6,385 bases of DNA, from contig DAOUWN010000134.1 of NCBI GenBank assembly GCA_030667105.1, forward strand, positions 1-6,385, given 5' to 3'. The notes beneath the pieces were generated by a model. The model had not been told where the DNA came from and made no database searches. It saw only the letters and a list, made by a program, of their open reading frames with translations. Made by a program: the position numbers and the translations under genes. Positions 1-5,776 of the stretch are shown piece by piece. The DNA is from Deltaproteobacteria bacterium. Its GTDB lineage: Bacteria > Desulfobacterota > Desulfobacteria > C00003060. Within the stretch, counting starts at the first letter, position 1. Every line of letters begins with the position of its first letter.

Positions 1-311
1 ACCTCTCCCCTGATAAGGCCCAAGCACCGGGCCTTGTTTTCCTGGCTCTTTTCCAGAATAACTTGGGCCCCCAGACAAATGCCCAGGAACGGCTTATTGG
101 CCTGGAACTCCTCTTTCAACACTCTATCCAAACCGAGATGTGTCAGATCAGCCATGGCCTTTCCTGCCGCCCCCACACCCGGGAAAATAACCCTTTCGCT
201 CTCCAGAATCTCTTCCCGACGTTGCGTCACGCGACATGCAAAGCCCAAGCGCTTTACGGCACGTTCCACGCTCTTCAGGTTGCCTGCCTCATAATCGATA
301 ATCGCAATCAT
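1..311 (-). CDS. hisH: Imidazole glycerol phosphate synthase, glutaminase subunit HisH (partial, 3' end outside window)
   Basis: HisH is the class I glutamine amidotransferase subunit that supplies ammonia to HisF in the fifth step of cytoplasmic histidine biosynthesis, giving IGP and AICAR. Reading leftwards from ATG at 311 gives 103 codons before the window edge, about half of the usual ~200 residues. The N-terminus MIAIIDYEAGNLKSVERA, the oxyanion-strand region FPGVGAAGKAM (residues 43-53) and the nucleophile elbow GICLGAQ (77-83, catalytic Cys79) are diagnostic. The His-Glu part of the triad would lie outside the window. The start is supported by AAGGA at 319-323 (minus strand), 7 bases upstream. 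The gene upstream is an ADP-ribosylglycohydrolase-family gene rather than the usual hisB; hisF or hisA may follow beyond the left edge. Identity is nearly certain. Whether it belongs to the main his pathway or to a specialised amidotransferase pair cannot be decided from the N-terminal half. Confidence 0.95.
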   Translation of the reverse strand, partial: MIAIIDYEAGNLKSVERAVKRLGFACRVTQRREEILESERVIFPGVGAAGKAMADLTHLGLDRVLKEEFQANKPFLGICLGAQVILEKSQENKARCLGLIRGE

Positions 312-378
312 GGTGGTGTCCTTGTATCACCGGCAGAAATTCTTTCAATGAAAATTTTCTGAACTTAGAGAACTTACG
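312..378 (-). other. Spacer between ADP-ribosylglycohydrolase gene and hisH, with an imperfect AT-rich hairpin
   Basis: This 67-base AT-rich gap carries the hisH ribosome binding site (319-323). At 334-361 it has an imperfect inverted repeat whose outer arms CAGAAA/TTTCTG pair perfectly around an A/T-rich centre with mismatches. No T-run follows the hairpin on the minus strand, so it does not look like an intrinsic terminator. It may be a weak RNA structure or chance AT-rich sequence. I see no convincing promoter, so hisH may be co-transcribed with the genes upstream. Confidence 0.35.
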
Positions 379-1335
379 CTAAAAGCTGTGCGGACGTGAT
401 AACGTCAGCTCCTTTACACAATCGATCACATAATCGCGTCCTTTGGTTCCGTTTTCAAGGGAGTTTAGCCATACTTCCGGAATCCGGCCGTACCCGTAAA
501 AGGCGCCGGCAATAGCGCCTGCCATGGCGCCAAGGGTGTCCGTATCCCTGCCCAGGTTTACGGCAAGGACGACCGCTTCCCGAAAGGTATCGGTCAAAGC
601 AAAGGCCCCGATAGCTGCGGGAACGGACTCGATAGCCCTGAGATCCAGTCGATATTGACCCGAAATGGCCTCAATCACCTCAAGCATAGGACCTCTTGGG
701 ATCGATTTGATTTGAACGACAGATTCAGCAAACCCCTTGTCTATATCAATTACTTGGGCCGAAATTCTATCCAAGAAGTCTAGCGGCTCTAAAGGCTCAT
801 TTGAGAGGCCGTATTGAAGGGCAAGCGCCACGGCCGTGGCCTGTGCTACAGCGCCGGCCAGTCCCTCCGGGTGCTTGTGGGTGATGCGGGCGCTGAGGAT
901 GGCGTTTTCTTTGAGGGCCTCCAAGTCACTGTAGTAAAGGCAACCAATGGGGGCGATTCTCATGGCCGCGCCATTGCCGAAACTGTCTGTGCCCACCTGG
1001 TCCCAGGGCATCCCCTGCCTGATTCTTTCCATCACACCGAAGATGCGTCGGCCATAGCCACGCCATGGATCGAAGTTTTCTCGAAACCTCCTGGCACATA
1101 TCGCGGGATCGAAGCCCCTTTTCTCTGCCAGTGTCTCCAGTATCCCAATCATCATCTGGGTATCATCCGTGTAGCGTCCTTCTCCCCCGATCATGCTGTC
1201 AAGGAGGCCAAATTGGCCATAGATCGCACTGCGCGGCCACCCCTCCACAGGCTCCCCAAGGGCGTCCCCCACAAAGGTCCCTAAGGCCGAGCCCAGGAAT
1301 CTGTCCAGCAATTGATCCTTGTTCTGATCTCTCAT
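379..1335 (-). CDS. ADP-ribosylglycohydrolase (DraG/ARH) family protein
   Basis: This 318-residue protein matches the DraG/ARH fold: an all-helical, probably cytoplasmic, binuclear Mg-dependent hydrolase of about 300 residues that cleaves ADP-ribose or related N- or O-glycosidic bonds. The family motifs appear in order: GDALGEP (23-29), the metal-binding TDDTQM (56-61), GNGAAMRIAP (120-129), TH at 152-153, and the second metal motif GRDTDT (262-267) followed by the Gly/Ala-rich GAMAGAIAGAFYG. All the expected Asp and Thr ligands are present, so it should be active. The ATG start lies 7 bases after the stop of the upstream glycosyltransferase gene. A GAGG Shine-Dalgarno at 1341-1344 (minus strand) overlaps that stop codon, so the two are likely translationally coupled. 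The substrate is unknown: the family includes DraG (ADP-ribosyl-arginine), ARH3-like O-acetyl-ADP-ribose or ADP-ribosyl-serine hydrolases, and enzymes acting on other ribosides. No DraT-like transferase partner is in the window. Confidence 0.9.
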   Translation of the reverse strand: MRDQNKDQLLDRFLGSALGTFVGDALGEPVEGWPRSAIYGQFGLLDSMIGGEGRYTDDTQMMIGILETLAEKRGFDPAICARRFRENFDPWRGYGRRIFGVMERIRQGMPWDQVGTDSFGNGAAMRIAPIGCLYYSDLEALKENAILSARITHKHPEGLAGAVAQATAVALALQYGLSNEPLEPLDFLDRISAQVIDIDKGFAESVVQIKSIPRGPMLEVIEAISGQYRLDLRAIESVPAAIGAFALTDTFREAVVLAVNLGRDTDTLGAMAGAIAGAFYGYGRIPEVWLNSLENGTKGRDYVIDCVKELTLSRPHSF

Positions 1336-1342
1336 TCCGGCC

Positions 1343-2344
1343 TCACTTTGGTTGGGGGTATTGCAGATCTCTCACAGCCTCAAGAACCATCTCCACTGAC
1401 ACCCCCTCCAGGCATTGGGGGGTTTCGCAGTTTGTCTTTGCCACCTCAAAACAGGGAGAACAGTCTGTCTCACCCCTGAGAACCTTTGTGGCGCGACCCA
1501 CTGGCGCCCATCGCTTGGGGTTGGAAGGACAGAAAATGGCCACCGTAGGAAGACCCACAAAAGCGGCAAGGTGGGCCAGGCCTGAATCATTGCCGATGAA
1601 ACACTTGCATGCCTTGGTGAGAGAGAGCACCGTAGAGAGATCTTCGACTCCACGTACCTCAAATTGCCCTTGTGCCCGGCTTTTGATATGATAGAAAACG
1701 TCTAATTCTGACGGACCTATAAGAAAAACCACTTTTGCAGAATCCATCTCTCTCATAGCATAGGCAACTTCAATGAAGTTCTCGAGGGGCCAGCGTTTTC
1801 TTTGACTCCCTGCGCCGGGATGTATGATCACCAGATTTTTTTGATCCGGAGGCAGATTTTTCTTCTGGAAAAAGATTGAGGACGTGGTCAAAGAGGATAG
1901 TCCCAAATCTGGAGTGCTTTTCGACAGCCCCCTGGCCTGCATTTGGGTCATCATGTGGGCGGCCACATGTGTCTCATGTCCTGCCGGGGGGCGAGGGGGC
2001 ACCCTAAAGGTTTGCCCGCTATGATTCTGCTTGATGTGACTTTCCAGATCCTTTGAGAAACCAATGTAGAAAACAGTATCATACTGATTGATGAAATCTT
2101 TGATTTCACGACCCAGGTCGTCCGAAAACAACCGACAGAAACGGGCGCTTTCAACGGAAAAATGAGCGTCTGCCACCCCAAGCTCTTGGGCGATCTTGCC
2201 CACCTGGTTGTTGCACAGAAGGGCCAAAGCCGCCCCCTTTTCTTGTCTCAAGGCTGAAAGGGCAGGAAAGCTCAGGACCACGTCTCCAAGCGCTCCTTGA
2301 TGGATTGCAAGTATCTTCGGCAAATCTGTCCTTTCCATATACAT
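1343..2344 (-). CDS. Glycosyltransferase family 9 protein (ADP-heptose:LPS heptosyltransferase type)
   Basis: GT9 enzymes transfer L,D-heptose from ADP-heptose to the growing LPS inner core on the cytoplasmic face of the inner membrane. The 333 residues show the two GT-B halves. The N-terminal acceptor domain starts with HQGALGDVVLSFPAL (residues 15-29), in which Asp21 matches the conserved catalytic Asp of WaaC/WaaF. The C-terminal nucleotide-sugar domain has IIHPGAGSQRKRWP (173-186) and the donor-binding GNDSGLAHLA (251-260). A C-terminal Cys cluster (Cys295, 298, 306, 311) follows, similar to Cys patterns in many GT9 members. ATG at 2344 is used here; ATG at 2338 is two codons later and equally compatible with the family start. 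Neither has a clear Shine-Dalgarno. The gene is probably first in a leftward operon with the ADP-ribosylglycohydrolase gene. WaaF, WaaC, WaaQ and RfaF-like paralogues cannot be told apart from sequence alone, so no symbol is given. Confidence 0.9.
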   Translation of the reverse strand: MYMERTDLPKILAIHQGALGDVVLSFPALSALRQEKGAALALLCNNQVGKIAQELGVADAHFSVESARFCRLFSDDLGREIKDFINQYDTVFYIGFSKDLESHIKQNHSGQTFRVPPRPPAGHETHVAAHMMTQMQARGLSKSTPDLGLSSLTTSSIFFQKKNLPPDQKNLVIIHPGAGSQRKRWPLENFIEVAYAMREMDSAKVVFLIGPSELDVFYHIKSRAQGQFEVRGVEDLSTVLSLTKACKCFIGNDSGLAHLAAFVGLPTVAIFCPSNPKRWAPVGRATKVLRGETDCSPCFEVAKTNCETPQCLEGVSVEMVLEAVRDLQYPQPK

Positions 2345-2382
2345 GGTGAAATGGTACGTGTTCTGAGGTATCTACATAAAAT
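2345..2382. promoter_or_regulatory. Very short divergent intergenic region between the GT9 gene and lnt
   Basis: Only 38 bases separate two genes transcribed away from each other. This is too short for two independent promoters with leaders, so at least one promoter must lie inside the opposite gene's 5' coding end. On the plus strand, GAGGT at 2365-2369 is the only Shine-Dalgarno-like element ahead of lnt, at a long spacing of 13 bases from the ATG. I could not find a -35/-10 pair on either strand good enough to call. Confidence 0.5.
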
Positions 2383-3951
2383 ATGACAACTTTGCTCAGA
2401 AGAAAACGAATTTTTGGCGTCTCTGTGTTCGATGCCATGCTGGCAGCAACTTCAGGGCTGCTTCTCACTGCCTCGTTTCCGAAGATCGATTGGGGATTTT
2501 TGGCGTGGATCGCCTTTGTCCCCCTATTCTGTGCCATCAAAACGAAGTCTCCCCGTGAGAGCTTCACGCTGGGATTCTTCACGGGTCTGGCTCACTATGT
2601 GACCCTCCTATACTGGATTACCGGGGTCATGGAAACCTATGGCCGGTTGCCTGTTGTGGTGTGTTGGAGCATACTGCTCTTGTTTGTCATGTACCTGAGT
2701 CTCTATCCTGCAGTTTTTGCTCTGCTTACCAGTCAACTGAGAGGCCGTTCGCCAAAGTATCTGTGGATGGCCCCCTTTTTGTGGGCAGGGCTCGAATATG
2801 TCAGGGCCTTCCTTCTGTCAGGCTTTCCATGGGAAAACCTGGGGTACTCGCAATACAACTGGTTGCAACTCATCCAGATTTCGGATATATTAGGTGTGTA
2901 CGGATTGTCAGCCCTAATCGTGGCCGTCAATGCCGCGCTCTTTGAATTAGGCAATGCAATCAGCCACAAAGGAAACATCTCGTGGAAGCTGGTGTTAGCC
3001 GTAAGTGTCGTAATGACCGGTTTCATTTCTTACGGCCATTGGCGTATTGCAGAAGTCGAAAGGCTTGCCGGAGCAGCGCCCAAACGAGCTGTTGCCCTGG
3101 TTCAGGGCAACATTGACCAGTCTAAGAAATGGGTCGAGTCGTTTCAAGGTGAAACCCTGAAGCGCTACGAGAGGCTATCTCTTGGAGTATTGGAAAGCCG
3201 TCCAGATTTAGTGGTTTGGCCGGAAACTGCTCTTCCATTTTACTTCTTGTACGACGAAGCTCTTACGAATCAGGTCGTGGAGTTGGTTCGTACCTCAAAA
3301 GTCTGTTTTGTTCTGGGCAGCCCTTCTTTTCGCACAGAGGGGCAAGGGGTTTGCTATCATAACAGCGCCTACTTGCTTGGTCCGACTGGCGACGTCTTGG
3401 GCAAATATGACAAGGTGCACCTGGTGCCCTATGGGGAATACGTGCCACTGAAAAGGTTTTTCCCCTTCCTGGGAAAGATCGTGGAAGCTGTCGGGAATTT
3501 TGAACCGGGCAAGGAGGGTCAGGTGCTTTCCTTAAATGGTCAAAAACTGGGCGTATTAATCTGCTTTGAGGTCATTTTTGCCGAGCTATCCCGGGCAATG
3601 GTGCGAAACGGCGCTCAACTTCTGATCAACATCACAAACGATGCCTGGTTTGGCACGTCAAGCGCTCCTTACCAGCACCTTTCCATGGTCGTGTTTCGGG
3701 CAGTTGAAACCCGTCGAGCTGTCGGCAGGGCAGCCAATACAGGGATCAGCGCCTTCATCGATCCGGTAGGCAGGGTTCTTGATCAAACGCCGTTGTTCGA
3801 AGAGGCCGTTCGAACACGCTTACTGCCGATGATGGACGAAAAGACCGTGTATGTGCGTTATGGCAGTTTTTTTGCGATAGGCTGTGTTTTGGTTGGTCTG
3901 GCAGCTTGTATGGGAATTCTCATTCAGAAGCGGCGAAACCGCATTTCATAA
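2383..3951 (+). CDS. lnt: Apolipoprotein N-acyltransferase Lnt
   Basis: Lnt carries out the last step of bacterial lipoprotein maturation, N-acylating the diacylglyceryl-modified Cys at the periplasmic face of the inner membrane. The 522 residues match the family length (about 500-520). A basic N-terminus (LRRKR) is followed by a run of hydrophobic segments, roughly 13-32, 36-53, 61-80, 90-117, 125-145, 166-188 and 202-217. A nitrilase-superfamily domain spans about 235-480, and a final membrane helix (about 492-513) precedes a basic tail. The catalytic triad is complete: Glu281 in VVWPETALPF, Lys344 in KVHLVPYGEYVP (with the conserved Glu352) and Cys394 in GVLICFEVIF. NITNDAWFG (416-424) is also a family hallmark. 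No other in-frame ATG or GTG lies between 2383 and the upstream gene. lnt is followed 35 bases later by prfB, so the two probably share a transcript. Identity is near certain. Confidence 0.97.
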   Translation: MTTLLRRKRIFGVSVFDAMLAATSGLLLTASFPKIDWGFLAWIAFVPLFCAIKTKSPRESFTLGFFTGLAHYVTLLYWITGVMETYGRLPVVVCWSILLLFVMYLSLYPAVFALLTSQLRGRSPKYLWMAPFLWAGLEYVRAFLLSGFPWENLGYSQYNWLQLIQISDILGVYGLSALIVAVNAALFELGNAISHKGNISWKLVLAVSVVMTGFISYGHWRIAEVERLAGAAPKRAVALVQGNIDQSKKWVESFQGETLKRYERLSLGVLESRPDLVVWPETALPFYFLYDEALTNQVVELVRTSKVCFVLGSPSFRTEGQGVCYHNSAYLLGPTGDVLGKYDKVHLVPYGEYVPLKRFFPFLGKIVEAVGNFEPGKEGQVLSLNGQKLGVLICFEVIFAELSRAMVRNGAQLLINITNDAWFGTSSAPYQHLSMVVFRAVETRRAVGRAANTGISAFIDPVGRVLDQTPLFEEAVRTRLLPMMDEKTVYVRYGSFFAIGCVLVGLAACMGILIQKRRNRIS

Positions 3952-3970
3952 AATCGCGAAGCGATTTTAT
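3948..3970 (+). repeat. Perfect 10-bp hairpin over the lnt stop codon, ahead of prfB
   Basis: ATAAAATCGC (3948-3957) and GCGATTTTAT (3961-3970) are exact reverse complements around a GAA triloop. The left arm contains the lnt TAA stop (3949-3951), and the right arm ends three bases before the prfB Shine-Dalgarno. There is no T-tract after the stem, so a plain intrinsic terminator is unlikely. Possible roles are an intercistronic mRNA stabiliser or processing site, or a partial attenuator between lnt and prfB. Confidence 0.7.
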
Positions 3971-3973
3971 CAG

Positions 3974-3980
3974 AGGAGGT
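3974..3980 (+). promoter_or_regulatory. Strong Shine-Dalgarno fixing the prfB start
   Basis: AGGAGGT, near-complementary to the 16S rRNA 3' end, lies 6 bases upstream of ATG 3987. It supports translation beginning there, in the short zero-frame ORF, rather than at a later codon in the long frame. Confidence 0.85.
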
Positions 3981-3986
3981 ATTATC

Positions 3987-5082
3987 ATGTCACTAGAACT
4001 AAAGGGCGAAATCGAATCTCTCCAGAACAGACTAGAGCAGCTTAGGGGTTATCTTTGACATAGACAAGAAACAAGAACGACTTGGTGAGATTGAAGCTGT
4101 CATATCCAAAAACGGCTTCTGGGATGCGCCAGAAAAAACAAAGGAGATTCTGAAGGAGAGAACAGCTTTGTCTGAAGCCGTTACTGCTTGGCAAAAGCTG
4201 TGTCATGAACTTGAAGATGCTGCAATTCTTCTGGACCTGGCGTTAGAAGAGGGTGACAAAACAGCTATTGGGGAAGTGTCGGCAACGGTTGAGACTGTGA
4301 GAGAGTCTGTTGACCGGATGGCGCTTGCCCGGATGCTCCACGGCAAGGATGATGAGAAGAATGCCATTGTCTCCATCAACGCGGGTGCAGGAGGAACCGA
4401 TGCCCAGGACTGGGCTGAGATGCTTTTTCGCATGTATGTTCGGTGGGCCGAACGGAAGAAATACGGTGCGACGATCGTGGATTTTCAGCCCGGGGAAGAG
4501 GCTGGAATCAAGAGCGTGACGTTTATTGCCAGCGGCCTCTATGCCTACGGGTATCTCAAAGGCGAGGTTGGAATTCATCGACTGGTACGCCTGTCTCCTT
4601 TTGATACCAACAGAAAAAGACATACGTCATTTGCTTCAGTCTCGGTCTATCCGGAGATCAATGAAGAAGTAGTCATTGAGATAGATGAAAATGATCTGCG
4701 CGTTGAGACATTCCGCGCCAGCGGGGCCGGCGGCCAGCATGTTAACAAGACCAGTTCTGCTGTTCGCCTGATCCATCTGCCAACGGGTATTGTAGTGCAG
4801 TGCCAGCAGGAATCTTCCCAGTACCGTAACAGAGCAATTGCCATGAAGGTTCTAAGATCCCGGTTGTACGAACGCGAGGAAGAGAAAAGAGCCGCGGAAA
4901 AGCAGGCCGACTACCAGAAAAAGGGAGAGATTGCCTGGGGAAGCCAGATCAGATCGTATACGCTTCAGCCGTACCAGATGGTTAAGGATCATCGCATTGG
5001 GCTTGAGGTGGGAAATGTCAACGATGTGTTAGATGGCAACCTGGATCCTTTTATCGAAGGGGTGCTTCTGGCGACGGATTAG
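3987..5082 (+). CDS. prfB: Peptide chain release factor 2 (RF2), expressed by programmed +1 frameshift
   Basis: RF2 recognises UAA and UGA stop codons and triggers peptide release in the ribosome. The zero frame (3987-4055) encodes 23 residues ending LRGYL, followed by an in-frame TGA at 4056-4058. Skipping T4056 continues from GAC at 4057 to the TAG at 5080-5082, giving 364 residues in total (E. coli RF2 has 365). Domain I is helical; the SPF stop-recognition tripeptide is at about residues 203-205 and the GGQ catalytic motif at about 248-250 within RASGAGGQHVNKTSSAVR. Both are within two positions of the E. coli numbering. The residue corresponding to E. coli 246 is Ala, the usual bacterial residue. 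A CDS starting at TTG 4168 would lack about 60 residues and is not the true gene. The product is cytoplasmic and its synthesis is presumably autoregulated through RF2 availability at the UGA. The gene probably sits in an operon with lnt. Confidence 0.97.
4044..4059 (+). promoter_or_regulatory. prfB programmed +1 ribosomal frameshift site
   Basis: The stretch AGGGGTTATCTTTGAC contains the RF2 recoding elements: an internal Shine-Dalgarno-like AGGGG (4044-4048), the slippery CTT (4053-4055), the poorly read UGA (4056-4058) and the 3' C. It differs from the E. coli site (AGGGGGTATCTTTGAC) by a single G-to-T change at the end of the internal Shine-Dalgarno. When RF2 is scarce, the ribosome pauses at UGA and tRNA-Leu slips from CUU to UUU, restoring RF2 synthesis. 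Confidence 0.97.
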
Positions 5083-5105
5083 CCCCTTAGAAATTCGTGT
5101 TTTTT
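5074..5105 (+). terminator. Possible weak intrinsic terminator after prfB
   Basis: ACGGATT (5074-5080) can pair with AATTCGT (5092-5098), giving seven base pairs including one G-T wobble. The 11-base loop is followed by G and six Ts (5100-5105). The stem begins inside the last prfB codons. It is short and AT-rich, so termination may be inefficient, but the geometry and T-run are right for a Rho-independent terminator. Confidence 0.4.
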
Positions 5106-5222
5106 GTGGCAGAAATATTTGAGGAATTTGAGGATTGCGCCTAGACGGCTTGAAAACATCGCAGGAATTTAGGAATTAATGGATTTTCGCTCGCTCGACC
5201 TTGAGGCTCTCGACAGGCAATT

Positions 5223-5327
5223 CCCTGGCCCAGACCGGGGGATTCCTCCGGGGACATTCTCGAACTCCTGTCGCGCCCCTGGCCCAGACCGGGTTTTTCT
5301 CCCGTGGGCATGGTCCACTTCTGTCGC
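5223..5327 (+). repeat. Imperfect tandem duplication, about 54 bases per unit, two copies
   Basis: The 17-base core CCCTGGCCCAGACCGGG occurs exactly at 5223-5239 and 5277-5293, 54 bases apart. Similarity continues after the core: TTCCTCC versus TTCTCCC, GGGGACAT versus GTGGGCAT, and CTGTCGC at 5268-5274 versus 5321-5327. Copy 1 can fold a seven-pair hairpin at 5235-5251 (one G-T wobble, ATT loop). Copy 2 can fold CGGG/CCCG at 5290-5304. The spacing equals 18 codons, but no gene is supported here. Confidence 0.8.
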
Positions 5328-5331
5328 TCCA

Positions 5332-5347
5332 GGGCGGGCAGGGCGGG
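5332..5347 (+). other. Canonical G-quadruplex motif upstream of the response regulator gene
   Basis: GGGCGGGCAGGGCGGG consists of four G-triplets with loops of 1, 2 and 1 bases, an ideal short-loop quadruplex pattern. It lies 63 bases upstream of the response regulator ATG on the sense strand, so it would also be present in a leader RNA if transcription starts upstream. A competing CAGG/CCTG mini-hairpin (5339-5351) overlaps it. Folding is predicted from the pattern only. Confidence 0.7.
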
Positions 5348-5410
5348 CCTGAATTCCTCAATTTCAAATCTCTCAATTCCGGTTTATTCGGGTTAGCAAA
5401 GGGGGACAGG

Positions 5411-5776
5411 ATGGTCAAGATATTAATTGTTGATGACGAAAAAAGCATTAGGGCACTGTGTGCCGAGGAATTGGGCGAGGAAGGCTACGAGGTCATCACA
5501 ACTGGTGAGGGCAAGGAAGTATTGCCACTCATTGCTTCCGCCCGCCCGTCTGCAGTAGTGCTGGATCTCCGGATGGAAGATTGTGACGGACTGGATCTGC
5601 TTCAGGAACTGCGAAATACCCACCCGGATTTGCCGATTATTCTCAATACGGCCTACGATTCCTATAGAGAAGACGTCAAATCCGTGGCCGCTGACTATTA
5701 CGTAGTCAAGTCATATGACCTCTCTGAACTGAAGGCCAAGCTTTCTGCCATTATCAAGAAAGAGGACCGCTTATGA
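5411..5776 (+). CDS. Single-domain response regulator (CheY-like receiver protein)
   Basis: This 121-residue protein is one REC domain with no output domain. It is a cytoplasmic phospho-acceptor for a histidine kinase, acting through protein contact or as a phosphorelay intermediate. The acidic pair Asp8-Asp9 follows MVKILIV; the phospho-acceptor is Asp52 in VVLDLRM; the switch Thr is Thr80 in ILNTAY; the conserved Lys is Lys100 in YYVVKSYDL. The residue after this Lys is Ser rather than the usual Pro of the KP motif, an uncommon variation. ATG 5411 is preceded by AAGGGGG at 5399-5405 (5-base spacing) and begins exactly at the first receiver beta strand. No kinase gene is nearby. Its TGA overlaps the ATG of the glucan phosphorylase gene (ATGA), implying translational coupling and probably a shared role in carbohydrate storage control. 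That functional link is inferred from position only. Confidence 0.93.
   Translation: MVKILIVDDEKSIRALCAEELGEEGYEVITTGEGKEVLPLIASARPSAVVLDLRMEDCDGLDLLQELRNTHPDLPIILNTAYDSYREDVKSVAADYYVVKSYDLSELKAKLSAIIKKEDRL

Larger units (their letters stand above)
5119..5361. repeat. Inverted repeat TTGAGGAATT / AATTCCTCAA flanking the GC-rich core
   Basis: TTGAGGAATT at 5119-5128 is the exact reverse complement of AATTCCTCAA at 5352-5361. Related GGAATT-rich words recur inside the left arm (5163-5177), and in opposite orientation to the right (5364-5380). The arms enclose about 223 bases including the tandem repeat and the G-quadruplex motif. No target-site duplication or transposase is visible, so a small non-autonomous element is only one possibility; AT-rich low-complexity drift is another. 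Confidence 0.4.
5083..5410 (+). other. 328-base non-coding spacer between prfB and the response regulator gene
   Basis: No convincing gene is present. The spacer has an AT-rich left part (to about 5190), a GC-rich core (about 5191-5350) and an AT-rich right part. The core contains two copies of a repeat and a G-quadruplex motif, listed separately. A possible but weak promoter is TTGAAA (5150-5155) with ATTAAT (5175-5180) at a spacer of 19. AAGGGGG at 5399-5405 is the ribosome binding site of the response regulator gene. A plus-strand open frame from TTG 5201 runs through the core into the receiver gene. Its predicted N-terminal 70 residues are low-complexity repeat translation without receiver homology, so I treat it as non-coding leader. 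Confidence 0.7.

Noticed and set aside
334..361. The hairpin between the ADP-ribosylglycohydrolase gene and hisH as a terminator
   Set aside because: The stem is AT-rich with central mismatches and has no trailing T-run on the minus strand.
1423..1460. The Cys cluster at the GT9 C-terminus as a novel metal site
   Set aside because: Similar Cys patterns are common near the C-terminus of heptosyltransferase-family proteins, so it is not distinctive without structural data.
814..1691. Long plus-strand open frames (814-1284 and 1065-1691) opposite the ADP-ribosylglycohydrolase and GT9 genes
   Set aside because: Their translations have no recognisable family motifs and are low in order. They lie antisense to two genes with complete family motifs, so they are frame shadows.
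4056..4058. A nonsense or sequencing error inactivating prfB
   Set aside because: The UGA sits in a full programmed frameshift context (AGGGG, TAT, CTT, TGA, C) at the conserved RGYL-D position, so it is a functional recoding site.
5279..5300. A possible sigma-54 promoter in the repeat core (TGGCCCAG...TTTTTC)
   Set aside because: Ten bases after the GG of TGGC, the required GC dinucleotide is missing in both repeat copies (GT and GG instead).
5201..5410. A 70-residue N-terminal extension of the response regulator from TTG 5201
   Set aside because: The extension translates the tandem repeat and G-rich stretch into low-complexity sequence. The receiver fold begins exactly at ATG 5411, which has a good ribosome binding site.
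5176..5448. A minus-strand 90-residue open frame across the spacer
   Set aside because: It is Pro/Arg-rich repeat translation that runs into the receiver gene antisense, with no family resemblance.
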